Source: DASQPR01 sp963836785
Lineage (GTDB): Bacteria > Actinomycetota > Actinomycetes > Mycobacteriales > Micromonosporaceae
Length of the DNA: 64,000 nucleotides
Direction: 5' to 3'
Assembly (NCBI GenBank): GCA_963836785.1
Contig: CAWIKW010000018.1
Coordinates: 1-64,000, forward strand
The translations under genes and the position numbers were made by a program. The notes below the pieces were generated by a model. That model was not told where the DNA came from. It ran no database searches and worked only from the letters and a program-made list of their open reading frames with translations. Each line of letters starts with the position of its first letter. Position 1 is the first letter of the stretch. This document shows positions 44,960 to 52,957 of this stretch, piece after piece.

Positions 44960-45937
44960 TCAGGCGGTGACCGACGCGATGCCGGACCGGGCCGCGTTGC
45001 CGCCCGAGACGACGAGCACGATCGGCCCGGTCGCCGGCGCCGCGACGGCGCCTGATCGCAGCGCCGCGAGCCCAACCACCGACGACGGCTCCACGAGCAG
45101 CTTCGTGGCATCGAGGAACGACCACCAGGCGTCGCGGATCGCGGCCTCCTCGACCGTGATCACCGAGTCCACGTTCGCCTGGACATGCGCGAGCGTGTTG
45201 GGCCCGGCGAACGGCGCGGCGAGACCGTCCGCGATCGACGACGGCTTCGTGGGCGGTGCCTGCGCCGCGCCGGTCGCGAGCGCGTGGGTCATGGCGTTCG
45301 CCGTAGCTGGTTCCACACCGACAATCCGGACGGTACGGCCGGATTGCGCCGCCCGTATCGCCGCCGACACACCCGAGATCAGCCCGCCGCCACCGACCGG
45401 CACCAGGACGAGGCCGGGCTCCGGGCAATCGGTCATCAGTTCGACGCCGACCGTGCCCTGGCCGGCGATCACGTCCGGGTCGTCGAACGGGTGCAGCGCC
45501 AGGTAGTTCCGATCGGCCGCGAGCCGGTGGCAGGTGCCGACGAGATCCTCGGTGAACACGATCTCGCCGCCGTACCGCTGCACGGCCTCGACCTTGGCCT
45601 CGACGGCCCCCGGCGGCATGCAGACCGTGGCCGGGATGCCCAGGATCCGGGCGGCGTACGCCGTCGCGGCGGCCGCGTTGCCGGCGGAGAACGTGGTGAC
45701 GCCGGCCGGCGGATCGTCGCTGGCCGCGCGGGCGAGCATCGCGTTCATCATGCCGCGCACCTTGAAGCTGCCGGTGTGCTGCAGATTCTCGGCCTTGAGC
45801 AGCACCGGCACGCCGAATTCGTCCGACAGCCGGGCACTGGGCAGAAGCGGCGTCCGGACGACCTTGCCGGCGAGCCGGTCGGCGGCGACGGCGAGCGCGG
45901 CGCCGTCGACAAGACGTACGGGATCGAGAAGGTCCAC
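44960..45937 (-). CDS. Threonine/serine dehydratase-like PLP-dependent enzyme
   Basis: A 325-residue fold-type II PLP enzyme. The PLP Lys lies in ENLQHTGSFKVRGMMNAML, the phosphate-binding loop is VPVGGGGLISGVSAAI and the C-terminal Ser/Gly pair is in LVVSGGNAARSG. The usual SSGNHGQ substrate loop reads FSAGNAAAATAYA, so the His-Gly after the Asn is replaced by Ala residues, and the substrate may differ from plain threonine. It lacks a C-terminal ACT regulatory domain, as catabolic dehydratases do. It follows the broken serpin gene by 11 bases. Confidence 0.87.
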   Translation of the reverse strand: MDLLDPVRLVDGAALAVAADRLAGKVVRTPLLPSARLSDEFGVPVLLKAENLQHTGSFKVRGMMNAMLARAASDDPPAGVTTFSAGNAAAATAYAARILGIPATVCMPPGAVEAKVEAVQRYGGEIVFTEDLVGTCHRLAADRNYLALHPFDDPDVIAGQGTVGVELMTDCPEPGLVLVPVGGGGLISGVSAAIRAAQSGRTVRIVGVEPATANAMTHALATGAAQAPPTKPSSIADGLAAPFAGPNTLAHVQANVDSVITVEEAAIRDAWWSFLDATKLLVEPSSVVGLAALRSGAVAAPATGPIVLVVSGGNAARSGIASVTA

Positions 45938-45948
45938 GGCCGGGAACT

Positions 45949-47100
45949 CTAGTCGGCGTCGGGAGCGGTGACCCAGCCGGAGACGAGGACGAGCCCGGTC
46001 GCCCGGTGTACGGCCAGGAACCCGTACGGCCGGTCGAACGTCGCCGTCACACGCCGGACCTCGTATTCCTGCACTCGGCGCACCATTCCGGCCGGCCGCA
46101 TGGTCAGTGCGGTCACGACGGCGGCTCGGAATCCCGTGTCGGTGAATTCGGCCATCGCGTCCTGCGCCGCCTTACCCACGGCGATCGGTCGCTCGCTGAT
46201 GCCGGGCAGGCGCTGCTCGCTTTGGTCCAGCACGGATTCGAGCCCGAACACGTCGGGGAACGCGGTGAGATCGTGGCTTGCCCGTACGGTGAACTTCGGT
46301 GCCTCGACCACACATTGCGGTGCGTTGGTCGTGCTGACCGTGTGGTCGACGACAATGCCGGGTGCCGGCGCGCCGTCCAGCAGTTCGACGCCGGACCGGC
46401 GGCTTCGGCCGCGCCGGTGACCACGGCCAGGCCGGCCGAGAGCGTATCGTTCGCCGGTACGCCAACCGGACCGATCACGAGCTGGACGTCGATGCCGTTG
46501 TCACCCTCGATGCGTACGCAGGCGACCGATTGCGTTGGCTCGTACGATCGACGGGTCATCGGTGGTGCGGCTCATCAACGGCCAGGGGCCGGGAGACCGG
46601 GTCTTCCCGAACGGCTGCCGCCACGTCGTACGCACCGTGAGCGCGCTCGCGAGCAGCAGCAACGTCGATGTATCGATCCGCACCGGCATGCGCTTGATCA
46701 TGCCGTCGGTCCGGTCCCGAGCCCAGGCGTCGAGCGTCGCCTGGTCGGCGCCGAGGTCGCCGGTGAATTTCTCGTGCACGCCGGGTGGGAGTTCGTCCAG
46801 GAACTCCGGCCTGATCGGCAGCTCGGCCCGGCTCCATAAGCCGAGCGCCGCGCTGACGCCCTCGGCCCCGGTCAACGCGTCGAGCAGAGCGCGGCCGGCC
46901 TGCGTACCCGTGTCCGGGTCGACGCCGACCGCGACCGCGAGTTCCTCGCGGGCCGTGCCCGTAGCGGCGCCGGCGACGATCGCGAGCAATGGCCACACGG
47001 CCGCGCCCGAACTCACGGTCGGATGGTTGCCGATCGCGTGAATCCAGCGAGCGGTGAGCGCGTTGGCCGGCGCGACCGGCAGGACGAGGTCGGTAGCCAT
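45949..47100 (-). pseudogene. Second serpin-family gene, broken by two frameshifts
   Basis: The N-terminal half (MATDLVLPVAPANALTARWI onward, through LLLLASALTVRTTWRQPFGK) is read in one frame and stops at 46501. The middle (VACVRIEGDNGIDVQLVIG) is in a second frame. Near 46395 the first frame resumes with ELLDGAPAPGIVVDH and runs to the stop with RPYGFLAVHRATGLVLVSGW. The shifts are near 46530 (one extra base) and 46395 (one missing base), so they restore the frame. Unlike the serpin at 15.5 kb it has no signal peptide, and its hinge (EFTDTGFRAAVVTAL) departs from the inhibitory consensus. It is probably non-inhibitory or decaying, or the sequence contains errors. Confidence 0.7.
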
Positions 47101-47312
47101 GGAACAACTCTCGCAGATGGGCGGCGGCGACGGTCGGCGGACGCCCGCTCCGCCGCCGTGAACGGTCGGCTTCATGAACGGGTACGGCGTCGATCGACTG
47201 TGGACGGCGATGGCCGCAACGGACGAGCACCGTGCGGAGATGAGTCTGTGATGTGGGCCACGCCGCGTTTCGGGTCGCCGTCGCGCACCGCCGGGTGTAC
47301 CAGGATGGAGGC

Positions 47313-48293
47313 ATGGAGTACGTGAAGCTTGGCAAGACCGGCCTGGAAGTCTCCAAGATCTGTCTCGGTGCGATGAGCTACGGCGAACCGGATCGCGGCG
47401 GCCACCCGTGGTCGCTGCCGGAGGACGAGTCCCGAACGTTCCTGAAGCGGGCGCTGGAGCTCGGCATCAACTTCATCGACACGGCGAACGTCTACTCGGC
47501 CGGGAGCAGCGAGGAGATCGTCGGCCGCGCGGTGGCCGATTTCGTGCCGCGCGATGAGGTCGTCATCGCGACGAAGGTGCACGGCGTGATGCGCCAGGCG
47601 CCCAACGGCGGCGGCCTTTCGCGCAAGGCGATCCTGTCCGAGATCGACAACAGCCTCCGTCGGCTGAACATGGACTACGTGGACCTCTACCAGATCCACC
47701 GATGGGACCCGAAGACGCCGATCGAGGAGACACTCGAAGCGCTGCACGACGTAGTCAAGTCGGGCAAGGCCCGGTATATCGGCGCGTCGTCGATGTACGC
47801 CTGGCAGTTCGCCAAGGCGCTGTATCTGGCCGACCGCAACGGTTGGACGCGTTTCGTATCGATGCAGGACTACTACAACCTGCTCTACCGCGAGGAGGAG
47901 CGGGAGATGATCCCGCTGTGCGTCGACCAGGGCATCGGCGTCATCCCGTGGAGCCCGCTGGCCCGGGGGCGGCTGACCCGTGACCCGGAGACGAAGACCG
48001 CGCGTTCGGAGACCGACCCGTTCGGTCGTTCATTGGCGACCACGACGATCGAACTCGACCGACCGATCATCGACCGCGTCGCCGAGGTCGCCGAGAAGCG
48101 CGGCGTTCCGCGCGCGCAGGTCGCGCTCGCCTGGGTCGCCCGGCGTCCCGGCGTCACAGCGCCGATCGTCGGCGCGACGAAGCCGAACCACCTCGAGGAC
48201 GCCGTCGCCGCGCTCGATCTGGAGCTGACCGACGACGAGATCGCGTCGCTCGAGGAGCCGTACGTGCCGCATCCGATCAGCGGCCACCAGTAG
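47313..48293 (+). CDS. Aldo/keto reductase
   Basis: A 326-residue NADPH-dependent (beta/alpha)8 oxidoreductase. The catalytic tetrad is visible: Asp and Tyr in INFIDTANVYSAGSSEEIVG, Lys in VVIATKVHG and His in LYQIHRWDP. The cofactor-binding C-terminal segment includes RGVPRAQVALAWVARRP and VGATKPNHLEDAVAAL. The protein resembles the AKR11/YajO-like branch that reduces small aldehydes. ATG 47313 follows GGATGGAGG. The gene appears monocistronic and ends at a stem-loop. Confidence 0.93.
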   Translation: MEYVKLGKTGLEVSKICLGAMSYGEPDRGGHPWSLPEDESRTFLKRALELGINFIDTANVYSAGSSEEIVGRAVADFVPRDEVVIATKVHGVMRQAPNGGGLSRKAILSEIDNSLRRLNMDYVDLYQIHRWDPKTPIEETLEALHDVVKSGKARYIGASSMYAWQFAKALYLADRNGWTRFVSMQDYYNLLYREEEREMIPLCVDQGIGVIPWSPLARGRLTRDPETKTARSETDPFGRSLATTTIELDRPIIDRVAEVAEKRGVPRAQVALAWVARRPGVTAPIVGATKPNHLEDAVAALDLELTDDEIASLEEPYVPHPISGHQ

Positions 48294-48332
48294 AAGCCGC
48301 CGTCGACTCGACCCGATCCCGCTGACCAACCG

Positions 48333-48363
48333 GCCGGCCGTCCACTTGGGATGGTCGGCCGGC
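48333..48363 (+). terminator. Stem-loop after the aldo/keto reductase gene
   Basis: GCCGGCCG (48333-48340) and CGGCCGGC (48356-48363) form an 8-bp GC stem with a 15-base loop, 40 bases after the stop codon. There is no U-tract. Confidence 0.5.
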
Positions 48364-48521
48364 GTCGTGAGGCCGGTCACAAGACGTCCGGACCAGGCCT
48401 AATTCGGTGTACGCCCGCCATGCGACGGTGCCAGACTCGTTGGTCTGGACCGCCGACGGGTGCGCTCGTCAGGGGTCGGCGATGGGCTCAGATCCGCTGT
48501 GGCGAGGGTCACGCTGACTTC

Positions 48522-48548
48522 AGGTGTACGAAACGGTTCCGTACACCT
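48522..48548. promoter_or_regulatory. 27-bp near-perfect palindrome, TetR operator candidate
   Basis: AGGTGTACG (48522-48530) and CGTACACCT (48540-48548) are perfect inverted arms, and the spacer itself continues the symmetry apart from one base pair (48531/48539). It lies 51 bases before the tetR start and just upstream of a TAGCGT box at 48560-48565, a good position to repress the tetR-efflux operon. Confidence 0.75.
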
Positions 48549-48599
48549 CGGATTTGGAGTAGCGTCGCAACGGAAGCACTACTGGAAGGAGAGCGTGTC

Positions 48600-49181
48600 A
48601 TGGACATGGTTGTCGCGGCGGCTCGGTCAGACCGCCACGAGGCCATCTGCGACGCGGTCTTTGACCTGTTGTGCGAGGTCGGATACGACCGGATGTCGAT
48701 GGATGCCGTGGCGGCGCGGGCCCGCGCCAGCAAGGCGACCATCTACCGGGCCTGGCCGAACAAGCCGGACCTGGTGACGGAGGCGTTGGTGTATCGCTTC
48801 GGCGATGCGCCGATAGTCCCGGACACCGGCTCGCTCCGTGGTGACTTGATCGCGCACATGACCGGTGCGTGTCAGGTCGCGAACAGTCCGGACGGCGCCG
48901 TCATTACCGGGCTGCTCACCGCGGCGACCCGCAATGCTGAGCTAGCACGCACCTTGCACCAGCTTGTGTATGAAATGAAGCACCCGGTGTACCTGACCAT
49001 CATCGGCAATGCCGTCGCTCGGGGCGAGATCCCCGCCGGCACCTCGGCCGAACTATTGCACGAGGTCATTCACTCCATGGTCCTGACCAGGAAGCTGTGG
49101 GCGGAGAGCGGTCTCGACGACGATTTTGTCGTACACGTCGTCGATGATGTTCTCCTGCCCGTCCTGAGGAAGGGCGCCTAA
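48600..49181 (+). CDS. TetR-family regulator of the adjacent DHA2 efflux gene
   Basis: A 193-residue repressor. The HTH is EVGYDRMSMDAVAARARASK followed by ATIYRAWPNKPDLVTEALVY, matching the TetR_N and AcrR-like branch. The C-terminal domain resembles TetR_C_11-type regulators of drug efflux. ATG 48600 follows AAGGAG. It precedes the efflux gene by 110 bases on the same strand, and the palindrome at 48522-48548 suggests autoregulation of both genes. Confidence 0.92.
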   Translation: MDMVVAAARSDRHEAICDAVFDLLCEVGYDRMSMDAVAARARASKATIYRAWPNKPDLVTEALVYRFGDAPIVPDTGSLRGDLIAHMTGACQVANSPDGAVITGLLTAATRNAELARTLHQLVYEMKHPVYLTIIGNAVARGEIPAGTSAELLHEVIHSMVLTRKLWAESGLDDDFVVHVVDDVLLPVLRKGA

Positions 49182-49291
49182 ACCCCCCGGTTTGGAAAGA
49201 TCGCCGGTCCGTAACGTCGCGGACGCGGTGGGATAACCGCGCGCTCGTAGCGTGTGCGTGGCAGTCACTTTTGCCCTTGAAGGAGAAGAAA

Positions 49292-50824
49292 ATGCCGCAA
49301 GATAACGCCGTGGCAGCGGCACCGGCGGCCGGGGTCCGCGCCACCGCACCTCCCGATCGTCGCTGGTGGGCCCTGGTGGTGATCATGCTGGCGCAGTTGA
49401 TGGTTGTCCTCGACGCCACCGTGGTCAATGTGGCGCTGCCGCACGCGCAGGCCGCGCTGGACATCAGCAACGCCGACCGGCAGTGGATCGTCACCGCCTA
49501 CACGATCACGTTCGGTGGCCTGCTTCTGCTCGGTGGCCGCATTGCCGATTACTTCGGCCGCAAGCGTACGTTCATGATCGGGCTGGTCGGCTTCGCCGGC
49601 GCGTCTGCGCTCGGCGGGTTCGCGGTCAACGAAGGCATGCTGTTCGGTGCCCGCGCGCTGCAGGGCGCGTTCGGCGCGCTGCTCGCACCGGCCGCGCTGT
49701 CCCTGCTCACGGTCACGTTCACCGAGACCAGGGAACGCGCGAAGGCGTTCGGCGTTTACGGCGCGATCTCCGGTGGTGGCGCCGCGATCGGCCTCATCTC
49801 CGGCGGCGTGCTGACGCAGTATGCGTCGTGGCGCTGGTGCTTGTTCGTGAACATCCCGATCGCGATCATCGCGCTTGTCGCCGCCATACCGCTGGTCCAC
49901 GAGAGCAAGGCGCAGGGCAACACGCGCTACGACATCCCGGGTGCGATCCTGGCCACCGCCGGACTGAGCGCGTTGGTGTACGGCTTCACCGAGGCGGCCA
50001 AGCCGCACGGCAGCTCGACGAACGGCTGGTCGGCCGGTACCACGATCGGCTTCCTCGTCGCAGCGGTGCTGCTGCTGGCCGGGTTCATGTGGTGGGAGTC
50101 CCGCACGAAGAACCCGCTGCTGCCGTTGCGCGTGATCCTCGACCGAAACCGCGGCACGTCGTATCTGGTGTCGATCCTGGTCGGCGCCGGGCTGCTCGGC
50201 ATGTTCCTGTTCATGACGTTCTACCTGCAGCAGACGCAGCATTACAGCCCGCTGAAGACCGGCGTCGCCTACCTGCCGTTCTCGGGCGGCATCATCGTCG
50301 CCGCCGGCATCTCGGCACAGCTGTTGCCGCGAGTGGGGCCACGGGTGCTGCTGACGATCGGTGGAGTGCTCGCGACAGCGTCGATGCTGTGGCTGACGCA
50401 GCTCAACGCGACGTCGTCGTACGTCACCGGGATCCTGCCGGCGTTCATCGCGATGAGCCTCGGCATGGGCCTGCTGTTTGTGCCGCTGTCGGCAACGGCA
50501 CTGTCCGGGGTCGCGAATCACGATGCCGGCGTCGCGAGCGCGATGGTGAACACGACGCAGCAGGTCGGCGGATCGCTTGGTACCGCGTTGTTGAACACCA
50601 TCTTCACCACCGTCGTCGCGAGCTTCGCGGTCGCGCACGGGACATCGGCGGCGCAGCAGGTCGCCGGGGCCATCCACGGGTACAACGTGGCGTTCACGGT
50701 GAGCGCGGTCCTGCTCGCCCTCGCCGCGGTGCTGGCGTTCTCGTTCATACGCCGGCCAGTCGAGGTGAAGTCGGACGCGGACGAGACGTCCGACGAGCGC
50801 GAGCCCGCGGCCGTCGCGAGCTGA
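49292..50824 (+). CDS. DHA2-family MFS drug efflux transporter (EmrB/QacA type)
   Basis: A 510-residue, 14-helix proton-driven exporter. Motif D1 is MVVLDATVVNVALPHAQ, motif A is LLGGRIADYFGRKRTFMIGL, and motif C is GAISGGGAAIGLISGGVLT. The C-terminal tail is acidic and hydrophilic. Substrates are probably hydrophobic drugs or antibiotics; specificity cannot be read from the sequence. ATG 49292 follows AAGGAGAAGAA. The gene ends at a strong terminator. The upstream TetR gene is its likely regulator. Confidence 0.93.
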   Translation: MPQDNAVAAAPAAGVRATAPPDRRWWALVVIMLAQLMVVLDATVVNVALPHAQAALDISNADRQWIVTAYTITFGGLLLLGGRIADYFGRKRTFMIGLVGFAGASALGGFAVNEGMLFGARALQGAFGALLAPAALSLLTVTFTETRERAKAFGVYGAISGGGAAIGLISGGVLTQYASWRWCLFVNIPIAIIALVAAIPLVHESKAQGNTRYDIPGAILATAGLSALVYGFTEAAKPHGSSTNGWSAGTTIGFLVAAVLLLAGFMWWESRTKNPLLPLRVILDRNRGTSYLVSILVGAGLLGMFLFMTFYLQQTQHYSPLKTGVAYLPFSGGIIVAAGISAQLLPRVGPRVLLTIGGVLATASMLWLTQLNATSSYVTGILPAFIAMSLGMGLLFVPLSATALSGVANHDAGVASAMVNTTQQVGGSLGTALLNTIFTTVVASFAVAHGTSAAQQVAGAIHGYNVAFTVSAVLLALAAVLAFSFIRRPVEVKSDADETSDEREPAAVAS

Positions 50825-50837
50825 CGTCGTTTCCCCT

Positions 50838-50873
50838 GCGTGGCCGGCACCGAAGTCTCGGTGCCGGCCACGC
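50838..50873. terminator. Strong stem-loop terminator after the DHA2 gene
   Basis: GCGTGGCCGGCACCGA (50838-50853) and TCGGTGCCGGCCACGC (50858-50873) form a perfect 16-bp stem with the loop AGTC, followed by ATTTATG. It is 14 bases after the stop codon. Confidence 0.85.
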
Positions 50874-50922
50874 ATTTATGTTTGTCTCTCATTACCGGCT
50901 TCGAATCGTGGCCTTCGACACC

Positions 50923-50928
50923 TAGGAT
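50923..50928 (+). promoter_or_regulatory. -10 box of the Rossmann-DUF402 gene
   Basis: TAGGAT ends seven bases before the GTG at 50936, consistent with a leaderless transcript and with this start. Confidence 0.45.
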
Positions 50929-50935
50929 CGGGTAC

Positions 50936-52141
50936 GTGGGATCGAGCGTGATCGTTTTTGGGGCGACCGGCATGGTCGGCCAGGGAGTCGTCCGGGAGTG
51001 CATCGCCTCGCCGGAAATCGACCACGTCGTGCTCATCGGGAGATCGTCGGCACACATCAGCCACGAAAAGGTGCACGAGGTGCTGGTCTCCGATCTCGCT
51101 GAGGTGGACGCGTACGAACCCGTGTTCGACGGGATCGACGCCTGCTACTTCTGTGTCGGCGTGAGCTCGGCCGGCAAGTCGGAGGCGGACTACACGCGGA
51201 TCACGTACGACCTGACGCTCGCCATCGCGCGGGCGGTCGCGGCCCGGAGCCCGGGTGCCACGTTCGTTTACGTGTCCGGTGCCGGCACCAACCCGACCGG
51301 TCGCGCCATGTGGGCGCGCGTCAAGGGCCGCACCGAGCAGGATCTGCTCACGCTGCCGCTCGATGCGTACATGCTGCGGCCCGGGTTCATCAACCCGGTG
51401 CACGGCGAGCGCTCCGGCACCGGTTGGTATCGACTGATCTACCGGATGATCGCCCCGCTCTATCCGGCCCTCCGCCGGCTGGCCCCGGGCGCCGTGACCT
51501 CCACGGTCAACGTGGGACGCGCGATGATCGGGCTCACGCTGCACGGCGGGCCGGGCCTGGAACTCGGCAACCAACGCATCCTCGACTCGCGGGACATCAA
51601 CGCCATCGACCCTGAGGCGGCGACCACGCCGACGCCACGGACGTTCGCCGAGGGCATGACGATCGGCGTACGGCTGGTGAAAGCCGGGCGCATGAAGCTC
51701 GCGTACGACGCGACGGTCCGCAGCGACGACGGCGTCCACGTTGTCGTCGAAGCGCCGTTCGCGGGCGACGTGCCCCACGACGTCGGTCCGGTCACGTTCG
51801 CCCCGGGTGACGTCTTCACCGAGCACTATTGGACCGATCGGTGGTATTCGGTCAAGGAGATCCGCGATCCGGCCGGTGCGCTCAAGGGCTGGTATTGCGA
51901 CGTCACCCGACCGGTCGTCCGGAAGGCCGCGTCGGTCTACTCCGACGACCTCGACCTGGACCTATGGGTCTCGGGTGATCTCGCGACGGTCGTACAGCTC
52001 GACGAAGACGAGTTCGTCGCGAGCGGACTTCCGCAGAACGACCCGTTTGCGGCCACGCAGGCTCGGGCGGCCCTGGCCGCCCTGGTCGCCCTGGCAGCCG
52101 AGCGCTTCGCGTCGGTGCTGGGCGAAGGCGCGGTGTCGTGA
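50936..52141 (+). CDS. Fusion of an NAD(P)-binding Rossmann (NmrA/SDR-like) domain with a DUF402 phosphatase-like domain
   Basis: A 401-residue protein with two parts. Residues 1 to about 223 form an atypical short-chain-dehydrogenase-like Rossmann domain: VIVFGATGMVGQGVVRECIA with the nucleotide-binding glycines, FCVGVSSAGKSEADYTRITY and FVYVSGAGTNPTGRAMWARV. Stand-alone relatives end at an RDINAL-like tail, which here reads RDINAI and continues without a stop. Residues about 235-385 match DUF402: RLVKAGRMKLAYDATVRSDD, EHYWTDRWYSVKEIRD, GWYCDVTRP and DLDLDLWVSGDLATVVQLDE. DUF402 proteins include nucleoside di- and triphosphatases. The frame is continuous. The combined activity is unknown. 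Confidence 0.85.
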   Translation: MGSSVIVFGATGMVGQGVVRECIASPEIDHVVLIGRSSAHISHEKVHEVLVSDLAEVDAYEPVFDGIDACYFCVGVSSAGKSEADYTRITYDLTLAIARAVAARSPGATFVYVSGAGTNPTGRAMWARVKGRTEQDLLTLPLDAYMLRPGFINPVHGERSGTGWYRLIYRMIAPLYPALRRLAPGAVTSTVNVGRAMIGLTLHGGPGLELGNQRILDSRDINAIDPEAATTPTPRTFAEGMTIGVRLVKAGRMKLAYDATVRSDDGVHVVVEAPFAGDVPHDVGPVTFAPGDVFTEHYWTDRWYSVKEIRDPAGALKGWYCDVTRPVVRKAASVYSDDLDLDLWVSGDLATVVQLDEDEFVASGLPQNDPFAATQARAALAALVALAAERFASVLGEGAVS

Positions 52142-52275
52142 GCCCGCGACCTTAGCCCGTTGATCGGCTCAAGATTCTTTGCGCCGGATGTCGAAAATCG
52201 GTGTCGCGTGCTCGACGCGTGGGTGAAGGTCGGGCAAGCGACCCGATGCAAATTCTGGCGACGGAGGACATCGAG

Positions 52276-52701
52276 ATGAAGTTCATGGTGATGGTGCGGG
52301 CGAACGGGGCGACCGAGGCCGGCGAACTGCCGAGCACGGACATGCTCACCGCGATGGGCAAATACAACGAAGAGCTGGCCAAGGCGGGCGTCATGCTCGC
52401 CGGCGAAGGCCTGCAACCGAGCAGCAAGGGCGCCCGGGTCCAGGCGACGGGCACCCGACGCACCGTCGTCGACGGCCCGTTCACCGAGGCTAAGGAGCTG
52501 ATCGCCGGCTTCTGGCTCTGGGAGTGCAAGTCCCTCGACGAAGCGATCGAGTGGGCAAAGCGCTGCCCGAACCCCACGGGCGAGGAGTCCGAGCTGGAGA
52601 TCCGTCAGGTGTTCGAGGCGGACGACTTCGGCGAGGCCTACACGCCGGAGCTACGGGATGCGGAGGCGCGGTTGCGTTCTCAGGTGGCCGATCGGCACTA
52701 G
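52276..52701 (+). CDS. DGPF/YCII-family protein
   Basis: A 141-residue dimeric alpha-beta barrel protein of the YCII-related family. It carries the DGPF motif in RTVVDGPFTEAKELIAGFWL, and the N-terminal MKFMVMVRANGATEAGELPS is typical. Such proteins are consistently encoded next to ECF42-group sigma factors, as here. Their molecular function is not known. ATG 52276 follows GGAGG. A long hairpin and a G-rich element separate it from the sigma factor gene. Confidence 0.9.
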   Translation: MKFMVMVRANGATEAGELPSTDMLTAMGKYNEELAKAGVMLAGEGLQPSSKGARVQATGTRRTVVDGPFTEAKELIAGFWLWECKSLDEAIEWAKRCPNPTGEESELEIRQVFEADDFGEAYTPELRDAEARLRSQVADRH

Positions 52702-52721
52702 TGGTTGCGCTTTAGAGCGGC

Positions 52722-52781
52722 GGGGGCGCCTTGCCCACTTGGCGGCAGAGCGTATTAGGCCGGCGTGGGTAAGGCGCCCCC
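52722..52781. repeat. 17-bp inverted repeat with 26-base loop
   Basis: GGGGGCGCCTTGCCCAC (52722-52738) pairs with GTGGGTAAGGCGCCCCC (52765-52781), with a single G-T wobble. It begins 20 bases after the DGPF gene. It could be a terminator, an RNA element controlling the downstream sigma factor, or the remnant of a small palindromic element. Confidence 0.7.
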
Positions 52782-52919
52782 CGCCCTGCTCCGCGCCGGC
52801 CGAGGTCCGTGCGGACGGTCGCCGTCCGAAGGGCAAGAGCTTTCAGAGTGCTGTGGTACGGGGGACGGTCCCGTGGGAGCTGACGGTGCTGCGGTGCGTG
52901 CTGGGGTGCGGGTGGCGCC

Positions 52920-52940
52920 GGGGAGCGGGGCGGGGCGGGG
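52920..52940 (+). promoter_or_regulatory. G-quadruplex-type motif upstream of the ECF sigma gene
   Basis: Four runs of GGGG are separated by 3, 1 and 1 bases, a canonical quadruplex pattern with short loops on the coding strand. It ends 17 bases before the GTG of the sigma factor, in the 5' untranslated region or core promoter. Confidence 0.55.
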
Positions 52941-52957
52941 TGTGATGTAGTCGGAGG

